Of a stretch of 64,000 nt of DNA, positions 36,101-51,100 are shown one piece after another. The stretch covers positions 1 through 64,000 of the forward strand of contig BBXU01000203.1 of the NCBI GenBank assembly GCA_001598975.1, given 5' to 3'. The notes below the pieces were generated by a model. That model was given only the letters and a program-made list of their open reading frames with translations. It was not told the DNA's origin and did not search any database. A program made the position numbers and the translations under genes. Each line of letters begins with the position of its first letter. Position 1 is the first letter of the stretch. Source of the DNA: Parachlorella kessleri (taxonomy: Eukaryota > Chlorophyta > Trebouxiophyceae > Chlorellales > Chlorellaceae).

Positions 36101-39100
36101 GGGCATGCAAATGCCAGGCACCCTGGTGTTTGACTACCCCTCAGTTACCGCAGTCACCGATTACCTCACCGCCCAGCTGGTCAAGGCAGCAGCAGCTGCT
36201 GCGCCAGCAGGAGGCTCCTCAGCAGCTGACGCTGCAAACCCGGAAGAGCTAGAAAACGAAGCCTCTGCTGGGGCGCTGTACCCCAGCGGCAGCTTACAGC
36301 AGGGGGAACTGGTGGCCGCTGCAGCCCAGCGTGGCAGCAGGCACCTAGCCATCCTGGCGGTGGTTGCTAGGCCCCTACTAGGTAGCGTGTCAGCTGCACA
36401 GGCTGGCCGGGCTGGCAGCATTGGGGACAAGATCCAGCGGATCCCGCTGCAGCGCTGGGACCTAGATCTGGCTGAGGGCCTGGTGAATGACCCCCTCACC
36501 CTGTCGGCCCAGGTAAGAGAGAGCGGCCGCTGCTCAATGCCCTTCAGTCTTGTACCTGGTAGTAGATACCTTGTGTTGAGCAGCGGTACTGGCACTCGGC
36601 TAGGGCAGCTTGGTATGCTGTGCAGCTTGCATGGCATGCTCCAAGATGATACGCCGTGCATTTTATAGCAGCATGGACTGGACCAGGCCCGTGTTCCTCT
36701 GCCCTTCCTGCAGTTTGGTGCCTTCATGCAAGACCTTGACTTGTTTGATGCGACTGCTTATGGCCTGTCAGCAGCTGAAGCAACCATCATGGATCCTCAG
36801 CACCGGCTGGTACTCGAAGCAGCTGGCGAGGCTCTGGGTGCCGCCGCCACATTACATGCTGGTAACTCAGATCGCAGCGTGTGTGTCGTTTGCCTACTTC
36901 TGCAAGCATCACCTCAGGCCCATCCAGGGCTGTGCAAGGACCAGCACACACGGAGAAGAAGTTTGTGGCAGCGCTCGACCAGCCGCATGAAATGAGGAAT
37001 GGTCCATCAACCAGCTAAACGAATCTGTGTTTGCCCTGCAGTTCCTCCTGCCAAGACGGGCGCCTTCATCGGCATCTCCTGGACCGAATATGCCCGCCTA
37101 GCAGCTGAAGCTGGGTCTGCGGTCACCGCCTACACAGCCCAGGGAGCGGTGCTCAGCGTTGCCCCAGGTATGCTGGTTGGAAGCACCACCAAGGAGTCCC
37201 TCGACCACTCTTCTAGCTCCGCACACAATACCTGCGGTCCTGGTGTTTGTATGGAGGACAGTGGTGCCGGCAGAGCACGCTTTCGTCAGTGTTTAATGAT
37301 CTCGAGCTTCTGTGCCCTGTGCAGGGAGGGTGGCCTACCACTATGGTCTCAAGGGAGCTGCGGTGGCTGTGGACACGGCATGCTCATCCTCCCTGGTGGC
37401 CACTAACTCCGCAAGGCAAGCATTCTCCTAGTCCCAGCATGAGCCCAATGGCACTGTTCCCAAACCTTTGCGTTTCATAGGGCACCATCGCACATAACCA
37501 ATGGAGGCAGTGCCTTGCCTGTAGCAGCATGAGGTGGTGCCTTGTTTTTACATGATGTCCCTCGCATTCACACAAGTACCAGACCCACCTATCGCAGGGA
37601 GTCTGTGCTGGGCAACGCTGGGGCTGCTGTTGTGGGAGGCATCAACATGATGCTGATGGCTTACAGCACCTACATGTTCAAGAAGGCAGGCATGCTGTCT
37701 GCTGATGGCCGGTGCAAGGCGCTAGACCAGGCTGCTGACGGCTACGTCAGATCCGAGGTGGGCTGGTTGCTGCTGCACCTGAACGCCTCTTTTACCATTC
37801 TTAAACGATGGCTTTGATGATCGCTTTCGTCCTTGCACCGTTGCAAGGTGCCCACGGGGGTGGCATGTTGACTTCACGCTGCATTGCCTTTCCCCAGCAG
37901 TCTTAAGGTGACCCCAGAGCAGAGGCAACACCTCTGCGTCTTGTTCAAGTGCCTTGCCTGACTGCCCACTCCGTTACAGGCATGTGCCGTCATGGTCATC
38001 AGCTCTCAGCCATCAACCAGCGCGTCCTTGCTGCTGGCGGGAACCGCCGTGAACCAGGGCGGCAGAGCCAGCTCGCTCACAGCGCCCAATGGCCCCTCCC
38101 AGCAGGAGGTCATGCGCATTGCCCTCGCCACATCAGGTGAGTGCAGGGATCCTGGCTTAGCAAGGGGCACCTCTCTGGTACATCACACATGCATTCGCTC
38201 ACCATGAACGCTCGCACCTTTGCTCTTGTACAAATTCTGAAGGCATTTGATGATGGGTGAGGGTCTGTTTTGCATGCACCCTTCTGCCTGTCTGGCTCCC
38301 TACACAAATCATAGCAGATCGGCATGCAACCTTGCCTGATATGACCACCTGCTGCAGGCCTGGCTGTGAGCGAGGTGGCTGGGCTGCAGCTGCACGGCAC
38401 CGGCACCTCCCTGGGTGACCCCATCGAGCTGGGAGCGGCCTCTGGGCTGCTGCTGGACGGGCGCCTAGCCAGCCAGCCCTTAAGCTTGATGGCCAGCAAG
38501 TCGGCGCTGGGCCACTCGGAGCCGGCGTCAGGCCTCATGGGCCTGGCGTACCTGTACCAGGTGGGTGCAATAGCAGGGCTTTCAAACCTAAAAGTACCCT
38601 CCCACATCAGCTCATCTACTACAAAACCATGGGTCCAGCTGGTCATGGAGCCCTGGGTTGGCTTCAAATACACAGCTATGCAAGTCGGACGGTGTTGTGT
38701 GCACTGCCGCCCTCTAACGCAACTCTGTTGGCACACCCTGTGATGTGTTGAGTTTTGCTGGGACTGCAGGCCATGGCAAGCTCTGCTCAATTCCCCGTCC
38801 TCCACCTGGTTGACATGAACCCTCACGTGGCCAGCACCATCCCCCGTGTGGGCGCCTACTCCATCCCCCGCCAGCCCTCCCCCAGCCAGACAACGGGCTC
38901 CTCGGACAGCAGCCCCTCGTATGCCTGGGGCGTCAGCGCCTTCGCCTTCCAGGGCACCAACGCCCATACTCTGCTAGCACCTGGCCATGCTGCCGCGGCA
39001 GGCTCGGCGCCGCAGGCCATGTCGAACCCTCACTACACCCAGTGGTCCAAGGCCAGGTTCTGGCTCGGGCCCGAGCCCCACCCACTGGTAGCCAGGGTGG

Positions 39101-42100
39101 CAAGGGCCGCGGCTACAGCTGTGCTATACCAGGGCGAGCTGATACTGCCAAAGGCAGCCTACCTCTGGGACCATGCTGTCAGCGGCAGGGCCATCCTGCC
39201 TGGCGCTGCTTTCCTGGAGGCGGGCGCAGCCGGCCTGGGCTTGAGCCTTGCAGACGACTCAGCAGCCATTCAGGTGCTACTCACCGGCGTGACTATCCCT
39301 GCGCCACTGGAGCTGCCGGCAGGCGGCCGCACCCTGCTGCTGCACTGCCAGGTGGAGACAGCCAGCGGCAAAGTCAAGATTGGCTCGCAGGGACCAGCGG
39401 GCAGCAGGGAGCACATGTATGGCACCGCTGCTGCTGCTGGTGCATGGGCGCTGCCGGCTCCTTCGAACAGCGCTGCGGCTATGTATAGCAGCACGAGCCG
39501 CAGCGGTGTGGTGGCAGCATGCCTGCTCGTAAGCATGGCAGCCACAGCTGGGGCGAACCTGGGCACGATCGAGGGTGCTAGGCGGGATGGCAGGGTGGGT
39601 GATAAGGGTGCTAACCCTGCTTGCCTGGATGCTGCCTTCCATCTGGGTGCCCTACCCTTGCCTGGTTCGAAGCCAGTCCTACGGGTCCCAGCGTCTATCC
39701 AGGCATATCATGTCTTGCCACGAGGCTCTCCTGAGGGCCAGCTGTCAGGGGGATGCATGCCCGTCCGCACAGCGCAGCACAGCGTGGTCAACGACTACTG
39801 GCTGCACAGCGGGCAAGGCATGCTATGCTCTGTAACCGGCCTGGAAGCCAGGACCCTGGGCCGGCAGGCTGCCAGCAAGGCGGCGACAGGCGTGGCAGCT
39901 GCCCGCTGCACCTGTGTCTCAGCACAGCCCATGCCTGAGGCAGATCCTAACATGCTTTACCAAGTTGGATGGGCTGCATCAGAGGCGGCAGCAGCACCCA
40001 TGCCGGCGATGCTGGCCCTGCAGCATCTGCAGTTACTATCTGACCAGCCATTGGAGCGGCAGTGCGCTTGGGGCATTGCTGCCCTGCAGCAGTGCCTGGG
40101 CTTGGGCGGTGCACTATTAGCAGCACCCGGACTGCATGCAGCCCACCTAAACCCAGCTGCTGCGCCCTCCAGCTTGCTTGCTCATGGCCTGCTGTATGGC
40201 CTGCTCAAGGCAGCTGCCCAAGAGAACCCCAGCAGCAGCTTGAGGGCAGTAGATTTGGACATGCACCACACCAGCCGGGGAGCCATATACTTCGGAGCAG
40301 ACGAAGCCCCACTCCCTGGCTCCGACGTCCATGGCAGCTTGGAAAGAGGACGTGCCATTTACCAGCCTGCCCTCCTGCCAGCGTCAGCGGCAGAGCAGCC
40401 GCACAGCAGCCCAACCCTGGCCGCAGCAGTCAGCAGGTTTGTCATTATTGGCGGCACAGGCACGCTCGGTCAGCTGGTGGCAACATACTTTGCGACCAGC
40501 AGGGACCCCAAGAAACTCACCCTTCTGGGGCGGACTGGCAGGCTAGCTGGCAGCGGCGACTCCCAGCAGCTGCTGCCTGCGGATTCGGCGGCCGTGGTTA
40601 CACTGACCATGTGTGACACTGCTGCCTCTGAGGACACAGCCGCAGCGCTGGCAGCAGCCGAACCGCATGCCCTCATCCACTCAGGAGGTGTGCTAGCAGA
40701 TGCTGTGCTGGGCAACCAAACCACAGCGCATATCCGCCGTGCATTTGCACCCAAGGTCACCAGCATGCTTACACTTGGCAGCAGGCTGGCCGGCAAGCCT
40801 ACCGCTTTCCAGCTGCTGTTCTCATCGGTGGCGTCCCTGCTGGGGTCACCTGGACAGGCCAACTACAGCGCTGCCAACGCTGCACTGGATGGCATGGCGA
40901 CCTTGATGCAGCACCAGGTGGGCATGGCCTGCTGAATGCCTCCAAGTTATTTCCATGGACGGCTGTCAGGTCTACTTAATATCAGTTGCGTTGACATAAT
41001 CCCATGGACGGCTGTATTGTCTACTTCTTACCAGTTGCGTTGACGCTTCCTCCCAGCTTAACAGCCCCAACCCTTTTGCAACAGCGGAGGAGCCACACTT
41101 AATGTCCTGCTGGATGTTGGCTTTTGCAGGGCGTAGCAAGTGCAAGCGTGCAGTGGGGCGCCTGGGCTGGCGCGGGCATGGCCTCCCAGGACCGCTCCAC
41201 AGCACTGCGGGTGGAGCGCATGGGCATGGGGATGGTCACTCCCTCTGCCGGCCTAGCCGCCATGGCCGCGCTGCTGGCTTCTGCCCAGGTTGCTGCTGTG
41301 GTGGCAGCCGTGCCCTTCAACTGGGCACGTCTAGCACAGCAGGCACAGCGCAGCCAGAGCGCTGTGGCCTCGATCTTCAGGCCACAGCTGGCAGCTACTG
41401 CAATCACAGCTGCCCCTACCACTACCAGCACTGGGCAGGCAGCAGCAGTAGCAGCACCCAGACACATTGCAGCCCGCAGCCCTGAAGCAGTACTTGTGAC
41501 AGTGCAGGAGGTGCTGTCAGCAGTGCTTGGGACACAGGTTGGCCCCCAGGAGCCCCTCATGGCAGCAGGGCTTGATTCTCTGGGCTCTGTGGAATTTCGC
41601 AACAGCTTAGAGTCCAAGCTGCAGCTCAAGCTGCCCTCCACTCTCATCTTTGACTACCCCACAGCCGCAGCCATAGCAGAGTATGTGGCTGCCCAGCTCT
41701 CTGAGACAACAGCCGGCCCTGATAGCCTGCCGGCTGGTCCGGCCTCAACTACGGCAGCAGCTGATGCAGAGGCACACCTCCGGCACGTAACAGCAGAGGT
41801 GGCTGCGGTGGCAGCTGAGGTACTGGGTGCGGCAAGCCTGGACCCAGAGCAGCCTCTGATGGCAGCTGGGCTGGACTCCCTGGGTGCAGTGGAGCTGCGC
41901 AACTCCCTGCAGTCCAGGCTGGGCCTGGAGCTACCCACCACTGTCGTCTTTGACTACCCCTCCATCACAGCTATGGCTGCCTACGTAGCTTCCAAGCTGG
42001 CACCAGCAGCAGTGGCTGGAGGCTGGAGTGGTGCTGGAGAGCTGGCAGGGCTGCTGGACCCGCCGGGAGTGATGCTGGCTGCCGAGGGTGGGCACTTTGC

Positions 42101-45100
42101 TGGGGCCTCCATTGCAGCCGTGGCTACCCGGTCGCCAAAGGTGGGTACCTACAAACACTGCATCGGGCTGTGAATACTAGTAGAACTGCTTGGGTTACCC
42201 TGTGGCTTGGTGTTGGCATCTGTGAAGCTTGCACTGCTAGCTGTGTAGAAAGTCTGACCAGTGCTCGGCAGAGAAAAGATTTTAAATGCTAGCCATAGCC
42301 TGCCGATGCTCACAGGATGCCCTAAGGACGAGCCTGACTGCCGTGGACGCTACCGGTGTGGTGCCCCTCGAGCGCTGGGACCTGGCACAAGAAGCTGTCG
42401 AAGTGGGAACAGCGCCCATCAGGTGAAGGCCACATCATATCTAGCAGCCAAGCTCACATCCTGCCTGATTGAGAGCCAACAGCCATGTCAGGTCAATTTT
42501 ATGCAGTTCTCACACTTTTCGTAGCTTAGCCTGCATCCAGGTCTTGGAGACCAGATTATATAAGGCGTGCATGCATAGGATGGCACAGAGCGAAGCCAAG
42601 TATTGATATGACCTGGTGCAGATTCTCCATTTTCCTGGAGGGCCTGGACCTCTTTGTCGCTGGCGCCTTCGCCATCTCTGACAACGAGGCCCTGCTGATG
42701 GACCCCCAGCAGCGCATGCTCCTGGAGTGCATGTGGGAGACGCTGTTGCAGGCCCAGCCCGCACCTGGTGCTGTCAAGGACGCTGGCGTCTTTGTTGGTG
42801 AGCGTGCAAAGCTTGAACTGTATTGGACACCCGAAGGCCTGCCCTTAAAAGCATCAGGTGCCAAATTTGGAAGCCTTATGACGCTTTTTAGTCCAGCTGT
42901 GGGAAAAGTCTCCCAAATTAGAGACATCCACATACACACTTCACCTGGCTCCCCTGCACCTTGCTTGCCTGCAGGCATCACCTCCACCGAGTACGGCCAG
43001 CTGGCCCAGAGGCAGCTCCAGGCCTACACTCCTTACAGCGCCACCGGCCACCTGACCATCAGCGTGGCAGCCGGCAGGCTATCATACACCTTTGCCATGA
43101 AGGGCCCCTCCTTCCCCGTGGACACTGTCTGCTCCTCCTCCCTGGTCTCCCTCCACCTCTCCTACAACTCCCTGCTGCTGGGCCAGTGCCCCCTGGTGGC
43201 CAACTGCGGCGTGAACGCCCTGGTCACCCCCAACACCACCGCCATGACGCAGAAGGCAGGCATGCTGGCGCTGGACGGCCGCTGCAAGACCCTCAGCCCT
43301 ACGGCCGACGGCTATGCCAGGGCAGACACCTGTGGAGTCATGCTGCTGCAGCCCACTGCGGTCGGTGGCACCTCGGCTCCCGTGGTTCCGCAGCTGGGGG
43401 TGGTGCTGGGCAGCGCGGTGAACCAGGATGGGCGGTCCAGCTCGCTGACGGCGCCCAACGGCCCCTCACAGCAGGACGTCGTGCGGAGCGCGCTGGGGAC
43501 TGCCCGCGTGGCACCAGCCAGTGTGGCCGGCCTACAAATGCATGGCACAGGTATGCAAGCAGCTTAGCAGCTTAAGCAAGCAGGTACCTACTGTCGGGTA
43601 CTTGCTTCCCCTGGACTTGCTCTACCTTGCTGCCCAGGGGACAGGCAATGTTGCATGCTCTCGCTCTGCTCCCTTTTTGCCGCAATTTCACAAATCAGCC
43701 AACAGATCGTCACATGATTTCTGCCAGCAAGCTATTCCTTGAATGAATTGATTGATAACCTCTTCAAATGTGCAGGCACCTCCCTGGGCGACCCCATCGA
43801 GGTGGGGGCCGCGGGTGCTGTGTTGGTGGACCCTCGCCCGCCTGGCACCGCCCCGCTGGTGCTCATGGCTGCCAAGTCCTGGACAGGCCATGCTGAGCCT
43901 GGTGCCGGCATGGTGGGACTGGTGCATGCTCAGGCGGCGCTGGCGCAGGCTGCCACGCTGCCCATCCTCCACCTGGGAGGCCTCAATCCATACGTGTCAG
44001 GTAGGGAGCGTCACAGGGCGACAGTGCTGCAGGGAGTGACGGAAGGCTATTGCACATCCGTTTGTGCTCAGAGTCACCCTGGTTGACCTTACGCCTCGAG
44101 CCTTCTCAAGAACATGCGCATTGTAGCTGCCGCCGTGAGTTTCCTGTGCCACCCTGCCCTGCCCACTCCACCAGAGTAACACTTGTTGTTTAACTGTCCC
44201 CGCAGGGGCCATGGAGATGGGTGGCAAGATGAGCTGCTGGAGTGCCCCTCGCCAGCCAGGACTGCTACCTCAGCCCCACCCCTCCCAGCCAGCCGTGCTG
44301 GGCGTCAGCGCCTTTGCCTTCCAGGGCACCAATGCCCACGCTGTGGTCCAGGCGGCGGGCTTCGACGGCAGCACCATGGCCAAGCCGGCGACCAGCCGGG
44401 CCAAGCAACGCTTCTGGGTGGCCGCCAAGCCTCATGCTGGTGAGCACCTTTGGTTTGCTTGATTGCGTGCTCTTTCTTTGGGGACGACCTAGCACATACC
44501 TAGCTGTGCCAAACGGGTGGGGCTGCCGTGAGCAGCTCAACATACGGCACTTCATCCTTCGTACACAAAGCTGGGCCCTTGACCATTCCCTAAGTGTTGC
44601 CCCTTTCCCCCCGTGCAGGCCTGCAGCGGGTGGTGGTGGCCCCAGGCAGTCGCCAAGCCCTGCTGCAGTGCGACCTCTCCAACCCCTGCCTCCACTACAT
44701 GTGGGACCACCAAGTGGCTGACAAGCCCCTCCTCCCTGGGGCTGCCTTCTTTGAGCTAGCAGCCACCGCTGCCAGGATGCTGCACACTGGCTCTGCGGGC
44801 GGCGACATCGCCCTGTCTGGCCTATCCATCCCTGCCCCGCTGCAGCTGCCGCTGCTGCCCAGCCAGCAGCGTCAGGCCGGCTGGCCGCTGGTGCTGTGCA
44901 AGGTGGATGGGCTCACTGGTGCGGTGGAGGTGCTGTCTTCACAGCGTGGGGGCTCTGCGAAGCAGCAGCAGGCGGTGCACCTTACAGGCGCCGTCAGCCT
45001 CACTGCAGCCGTGGTTCAACCGGCAGCTGCAAGGTTTGTAACAGCACCTAGCCTTGTCACCACGTCCGTTGCCTGGGTGCTCCCCGCCCAGAAGCAGCCT

Positions 45101-48100
45101 GCCATGCCAGCGTATGCAGCCGAGATTGACGAGCCCCCCTGCGTGGTGCCGGATGTGTCTCTCTCTCCTGCCGTGCTGGACTGCTGCCTGCACCTGGCAG
45201 CGACTCCCCAGCTGGGTGCAGCGCCCGTCTTAAGGGTGCCCTCTGGAGTCCAAGCCATCAATATCCCAGCGGCAGGTAGCTCAGCCAGTTTCCATGCTTT
45301 GGCAGCCCAGCAGCCAGCCGCACAGGGTGGCGCCATGAACGACTACCGCCTGGCAAGCACGACAGCAGGCGCCACGGCTTGCAGCATTGTGGGGCTCCTT
45401 GCCAAGCCCTTCAAGGCCCAGCAGCGTAATGTTGCTAGTGCCAGTGCAGCTGTGGAACAGGGCATGCTCTATGAGCTCTCCTGGGCCGCCGCCAGGCCAG
45501 CGATAGCACAGCTGTCCCCCAGTTCTGCCTCATTGGCCGCCAGGGTGGGGCATGAGTCATCAGCAGCTGAGCTGGCCGGTCATGCCTTGGAGTTCCTGCA
45601 GCGCAGCACACCGCAGCATGGCCCCAAAGGCATCCAGCTCACCAGCACTGGCGTCCATGCTGCGCCCGTCCCAGTGGCCTCTGTAAGTGATGGGCCCCCT
45701 CAGAGCCTGCTGTGGGGCATGCTGCGGGCTGCTGCTTTGGAGCTGCCTGCACTCACCGTAGTTGCTCAGGATGCCAGTCCCCTGCAAGCAGCCAGCCTTA
45801 TGGTTCGGCCTGCCCTGCACCTCCTGCCGACAGTGGCCGCTCAGCCGGAGGGTGCCTATGGTCAGAGCAGCATCGGTGGCTGCTCGCTGCTGACGGTGCT
45901 CAGGCCAGCCGCAGCCAAGGCAGCAGGCCAGGCAAACCAGCGAGGCAGCGGCAAGCAGCCAGGCAGGGTAGTCATCACAGGGGGTATGGGCACACTAGGT
46001 TCACTGGTAGCACTCTGGGTTGCCGGCTCAGGGGCACGCCTAGGCCTCATCGGTCGCACCGGCAAGCTGCCTACCAGCCATGCCGCGCTCTCCAGCCTGC
46101 TCAATGCCTCCGATGCAGCCATAACGCTTGCCATGAGCGATGTGGCTTTCAGAGAGGACTCCATGGGCACCTTCGGAGCCACTGGCAGCCAGCAGCAGCT
46201 GTCTACCATTTTCCACTCTGGCGGTGTGCTAGCCGACGCTACCCTGGCTAAGCAGTCACTGGCTGGCCTGCGCACAGTCCTGGCCCCCAAGACGACTGCG
46301 GCACAGCTTTGGAAGCCCCACTCTGCCGTGCAACCAGTGGCTAGGGAGGTGCTGTTCTCCTCAGTGGCTTCCCTGCTGGGCTCTGCTGGCCAGGCTAACT
46401 ACAGTGCTGCCAATGCTGCACTGGATTCCCTGGCTGGATTATTGCAACAGCAGGTGGGCTGATTGAGAAGCAGTGACTTTCACAATTTGGCATCAGTGCC
46501 TGTACCACCAAAGGCATATGTCACTGTCAACCCTCTTAATCGTTTCCGGTACCTAGGCAGATTCCAGCACAAGTCCACCTCTGCCAACCCATTCCTGATC
46601 AGCATCCTGATGGCCAGATTGATGCAGCATGCTGAATGTGCTTGCTAATGCCTGTGTACTGCAGGGCGTCATGAGTGAAAGCGTGCAGTGGGGCGCCTGG
46701 GCTGGCGCGGGCATGGCCTCCCAGGACCGCTCCACAGCTCTTCGAGTGGAGCGCATGGGCATGGGCATGATCAGCGCAGAGGCTGGCATCAGCGCATTCC
46801 AAGCCCTGCTCTCAGCTGGGGCAAGCGCTGCAGTGTTTGCAGCAGTGCCCTTCAGGTGGAGCCAGTTCCTCCAGCGGCTCGGGCCTGAGGTGCCGCCCAT
46901 GTTCGAGCAGTTTGCCAGTGAGCAGCCCCAGCAGGTGGCTGCTGACGTGGCTGTCACTCCTTATGCCTTGTCCCAGCGTTCTGCTGCCAGGCCCAGGCAC
47001 CCTCATAGGGGCGCTATGGCAGCCAGCCACCCTGCCCAGCAGCAGCAGCAGCAGTCTGTGCAGCAAGTTGAGGCTGAGGTCCTTGCAGTGGCTCGGGGCA
47101 TTCTGGGCAGCGATATTCCAACCTCTGAGCCCCTCATGGCGGCGGGCCTCGACTCTCTGGGCTCCCAGGAGTTCAGAAACGCCCTGGAAACAAAGCTGCG
47201 CCTGGAGCTGCCCTCCACCCTCGTCTTTGATTACCCCACCATCGCTGCAGTGGCCCAGTTCATTGCCAGCCAGCGCCCCAGCTCTGCTTTAGGAAGTGGC
47301 ACTGAGTCTGCCCCAGCCAGCCAAGTGGCCTCGCTCAGTGGGGAGCAGCTGGCTCGCATCAGGGCAGAGGTGGCTGCAACAGCGAGCAGCATACTTGGTA
47401 CGGAGACAGCAGAGGACACTCCACTGATGTCAGCTGGGCTGGACTCGTTAAGTTCAGGTATAATTTGTTGACATGTCTCGTGCTGCACATTCTTCTTAGC
47501 TCATGTGCCCATGCAGCCTGCCGCACATGCCTTTTTAACTTATTTTCTCAGCTGATGCAGCCAAACTCAGAAACCATCAACTTTACTTGTATGTTCTGTG
47601 ACCACACTCGCAACAACGTTGCTTCCCTGCAGTGGAGTTCCGCAACTCACTGGAAGCCCGGCTGGGCTTACAGCTGCCCCCAACTCTCACCTTTGACTAC
47701 CCCACCCTCGCCGCCATCACCCACTACATCACCTCCACTTCAATCCCAGCCCAGCCAGCTGCATTTGCTGCTGCTGCACCGCTTGACCACTTCGGCTTGG
47801 AGGGGCCGGCAGCTGGCCACTACACCAGCTCAGCGCAGGAGGAGCTTTGGGCAACCTTTGGCAATGGTGGCGTCGTCTCAGTGGCTGCGGTTGTGTCACG
47901 TCAGCCCAGCCGTGTGTTGAGTGAGAGCACCCTGGCAGGGGTGGATGCTGTGGCCCGCATGCCGCTTGAGAGATGGGATGTTGACCGGCAGAGCTCCCGT
48001 GTCGGCGGGCGTCCCTTCGGCTTTGCCAGCACCTTGGAGGTAAGAGAACCTGCAGCACTTTGATCGCCATGTGGGATCTCTACTTTGTGGTTGATAGTCA

Positions 48101-51100
48101 GGACACCTTCTCGTCTGTGGGCAGTGGTATGCTTCAATTTGGTCCCTGCTGGGTGATGAAGTTGAGTCAAGGGCCCAGCCAACCAACGACTGGCACCGTT
48201 GCCGTAGGGTGTGGACCACTTTGATGCTGCTGCCTTCTCCCTGGCGGAGAGTGAGGCCGGCGTGATGGACCCACAGCAGCGCCTGCTGGTGGAGTTGATG
48301 GCAGAAGCCCTGCTGGGCAGCCGCCCAGCATACCTCAAGGTAGAGAGCAATTTCTTCTCTTGCACATCTTTGTCTAATAAGCTTAGACACATGTACTGCC
48401 TGTGTGCATGCATGCCCAGATCGCTGCAGTACTCTTATCTATGCTCTGCTAGGTGCCTGTCACATGGCCTGCACATCCTGTAGGAGGCTGAAGCGAATGC
48501 CTACCTCGTCCCACTGTGCAGGATGATGGTGGGGCCTCCTGCGGTGTGTTTGTGGGCACCTCCTGGCAGGACTACGCCAAAATCGCCTCAGAGGCTTTGG
48601 GCGTCACCACCTACACAGCCACAGGCGTGGCGAGTAGTGTGGTGTCAGGCCGCCTGTCCTACACCTTTGGGCTCAAGGGCCCAGCCATGACCATCGACAC
48701 CGCCTGCTCCTCCTCCCTGGTGGGCCTTCACATGGCCTTCAATGCCCTGCTGCTGGGCCAGAGCCAGGCTGCCGCTGGGGCAGGCGTCAACCTCATCCTC
48801 CACCCAGAGACGTCCGCCATAGCCCAGAAGGCAGGCATGCTCACAGGTGACGGCCGTTGCAAGACGCTCAGCGCGGCCGCTGACGGCTACGGCAGGGCAG
48901 AGGCTGTTGGCACTGTGCTTCTGGAGAGGGCTGCCACAGTGGGCAGCGGTGGCCAGCAGGCTGTTGCGGTTCTTGCCGGCAGCGCAGTGAACCAGGATGG
49001 GCGGTCCAGCTCTCTCACCGCACCCAACGGCCCCTCACAGCAGAACGTGCTGCGGTCAGCCATGCGGCTGGCCCAGGCAACAGCTGGCGAGTTCACAGCG
49101 CTGCAGATGCATGGCACCGGCACAGCTCTTGGCGACCCCATTGAAGTGGGTGCTGCTGCAGCTGTGCTTGTGGGTGATGCTACCAGCAGGGCAGCTCCCC
49201 TTCTCCTGATGGCTTCCAAGTCCTGGATCGGCCATGCTGAGCCTGCTGCTGGAGTTGTGGGCATTAGTCATGCCCATGTTGCTGCCAGCAGGGCGCTCCA
49301 GCTGCCCATGATGCATCTGGGCGACATGAACCCCTATGTCACTGCTCTAATGGGCAAGCAACAAGGGGAATGGTCTGTGCCTCGGCAGCCGGCAGCTCTG
49401 ACAAGTCCCAGCCAGGAGCTTAGCCTGTGTGGAGTGAGCGCCTTTGCCTTCCAAGGCACGAACGCCCACACTCTCGTACGCTCCATTGGCAGTACCGATG
49501 CCCAGCTGTCAGCCTCCATTGATGCCGCCTTGCCGTGGCACAAGCAGCGGCACTGGGTGTGTCCAGTGGCGCATAGGTGAGGGCATTGCCTTCCGGAGTA
49601 TTAGCCGAGTGCTCATAATTATTCTCAAACCCAATGAAACATGCAGCTGTGGCTAGGCATCCGCACACGCTGACTGTTTGGAGGCATAGTGTGGTGCAGT
49701 GCATGTAGGGTTGCATTTTTCGTCAGGCACTGCAAACTAATGCAAGCCTTTGCAAGCGCAGGCTCCTGGACTCCTTCACGCCAGCCAAAAGTAGCAAGGC
49801 CACTGCCAGCTGCCTGCTGGGCAGCCCCTCCCTCGCCTTCATGTGGGACCACCAGGTCTCTGGCAGGGCACTCTTCCCTGGTGCTGGCTTCTTTGACATG
49901 GCTGCAGCAGCTGCCTCCCTCCTGGCAGCCAGCAGCAGCTCCTCTCACGCAGTGGCTGTGACCAGCATGACCATCCCTGCAGCCCTTGTGCTCCCAGTTT
50001 CCAGCCAAGCAGCTGAAGCCACCTTACAGGTGGCAGTAGAGCTGCTCACTGGGCATTTGGAGGTGAAGTCGGGTCAGCCTGGCAAATGGGTGCGGCACTT
50101 GGGCGCAACAGCAAGCCTTGCGCCGGCAGAGCAAAGCGTCTCAGCCAGCTCGGACACGCCTCAGCCCAGGCTGCCAATGCAAGCCATTCTCTCTAGCTGC
50201 AGAAATGCAGCATCTGCAGAGCTACAACCTGCAGCCTTCGCTGCACTGGCCCAGCCTAGCCACGAGGCTTGGCCTAGCGGGGTGTCTCCGGCAGTCTTGG
50301 ACAGCTGCCTGCAACTGGGTGCTGTCGGAGTCGAGGATGCGGGCTCGGCCAACCAGCTGTTCGTCCCAGCTGGCGTGGGCGCAATACTGGTGCTGTCTAC
50401 AGCAGGCTGCATACAGCCTACCTGTGCTGTGTCCAGGCCGACAGTGCTGTCCAAGCCTCCTGCTGCTAGCACCACTTACACAGACTACGGCCTCATGGCC
50501 TTGGCTGGCCCCAGCCTGTGCCACATTAGCTCTCTTGAGGCCAAGCCCATGGCTGTCCCCAAGCGAGCAGTAGACCTGGAGGCACCAGCAGCTGCCAGCA
50601 GCACACCAGCAAGCGACCAGTGGCTGTATGAGGTTGAGTGGCTGACACGCAGCACAGGCATCAGTGCACTGGCAGCAACAGCAGCAGCATTCTCTCAGGG
50701 CAGCACCCGGCTTGCTCTAAATAGAGATGCCGCCGCTCTTGCGGCAGGGGCCATAGCTTTCGGGCAGAAGGCTCTGACAGAGCGTGTGCCCGCAGTCGCC
50801 CTGGTCACGCACGGCATGCAGCAGGGCGCAGGGCAGCAGGTGGTCCCACCAGCAGGCCATGCCAGCAAGGCAGCAGGCGTGTGGGCCTTCATGCGCACCA
50901 TGGCCCAGGAGCAAAGCCGCATGACGGTCACTGCCTTAGACATCCAGCAGGCAGGCTTGCCTTCCACCTCAGCCTTTGCCAGGCTCTCAATGTCCCTCGC
51001 CAAGCCTGAGGCAGGCCTGCCAGCCGCAAGCCCATACGGCATTGCCATCAAGGCCGGCGCCCTGTCCGCAGCAGCACTGCTGCCAAGCAGGACAGCTCCA

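Noticed and set aside
39050..40430. A possible AT domain hidden in the long module 2 exon between KS and KR
   Set aside because: The region holds DH motifs ([19 protein letters not shown]) and the LYQVGW start of a structural KR half; no GHSxG or AFHxx-type AT motif is present.
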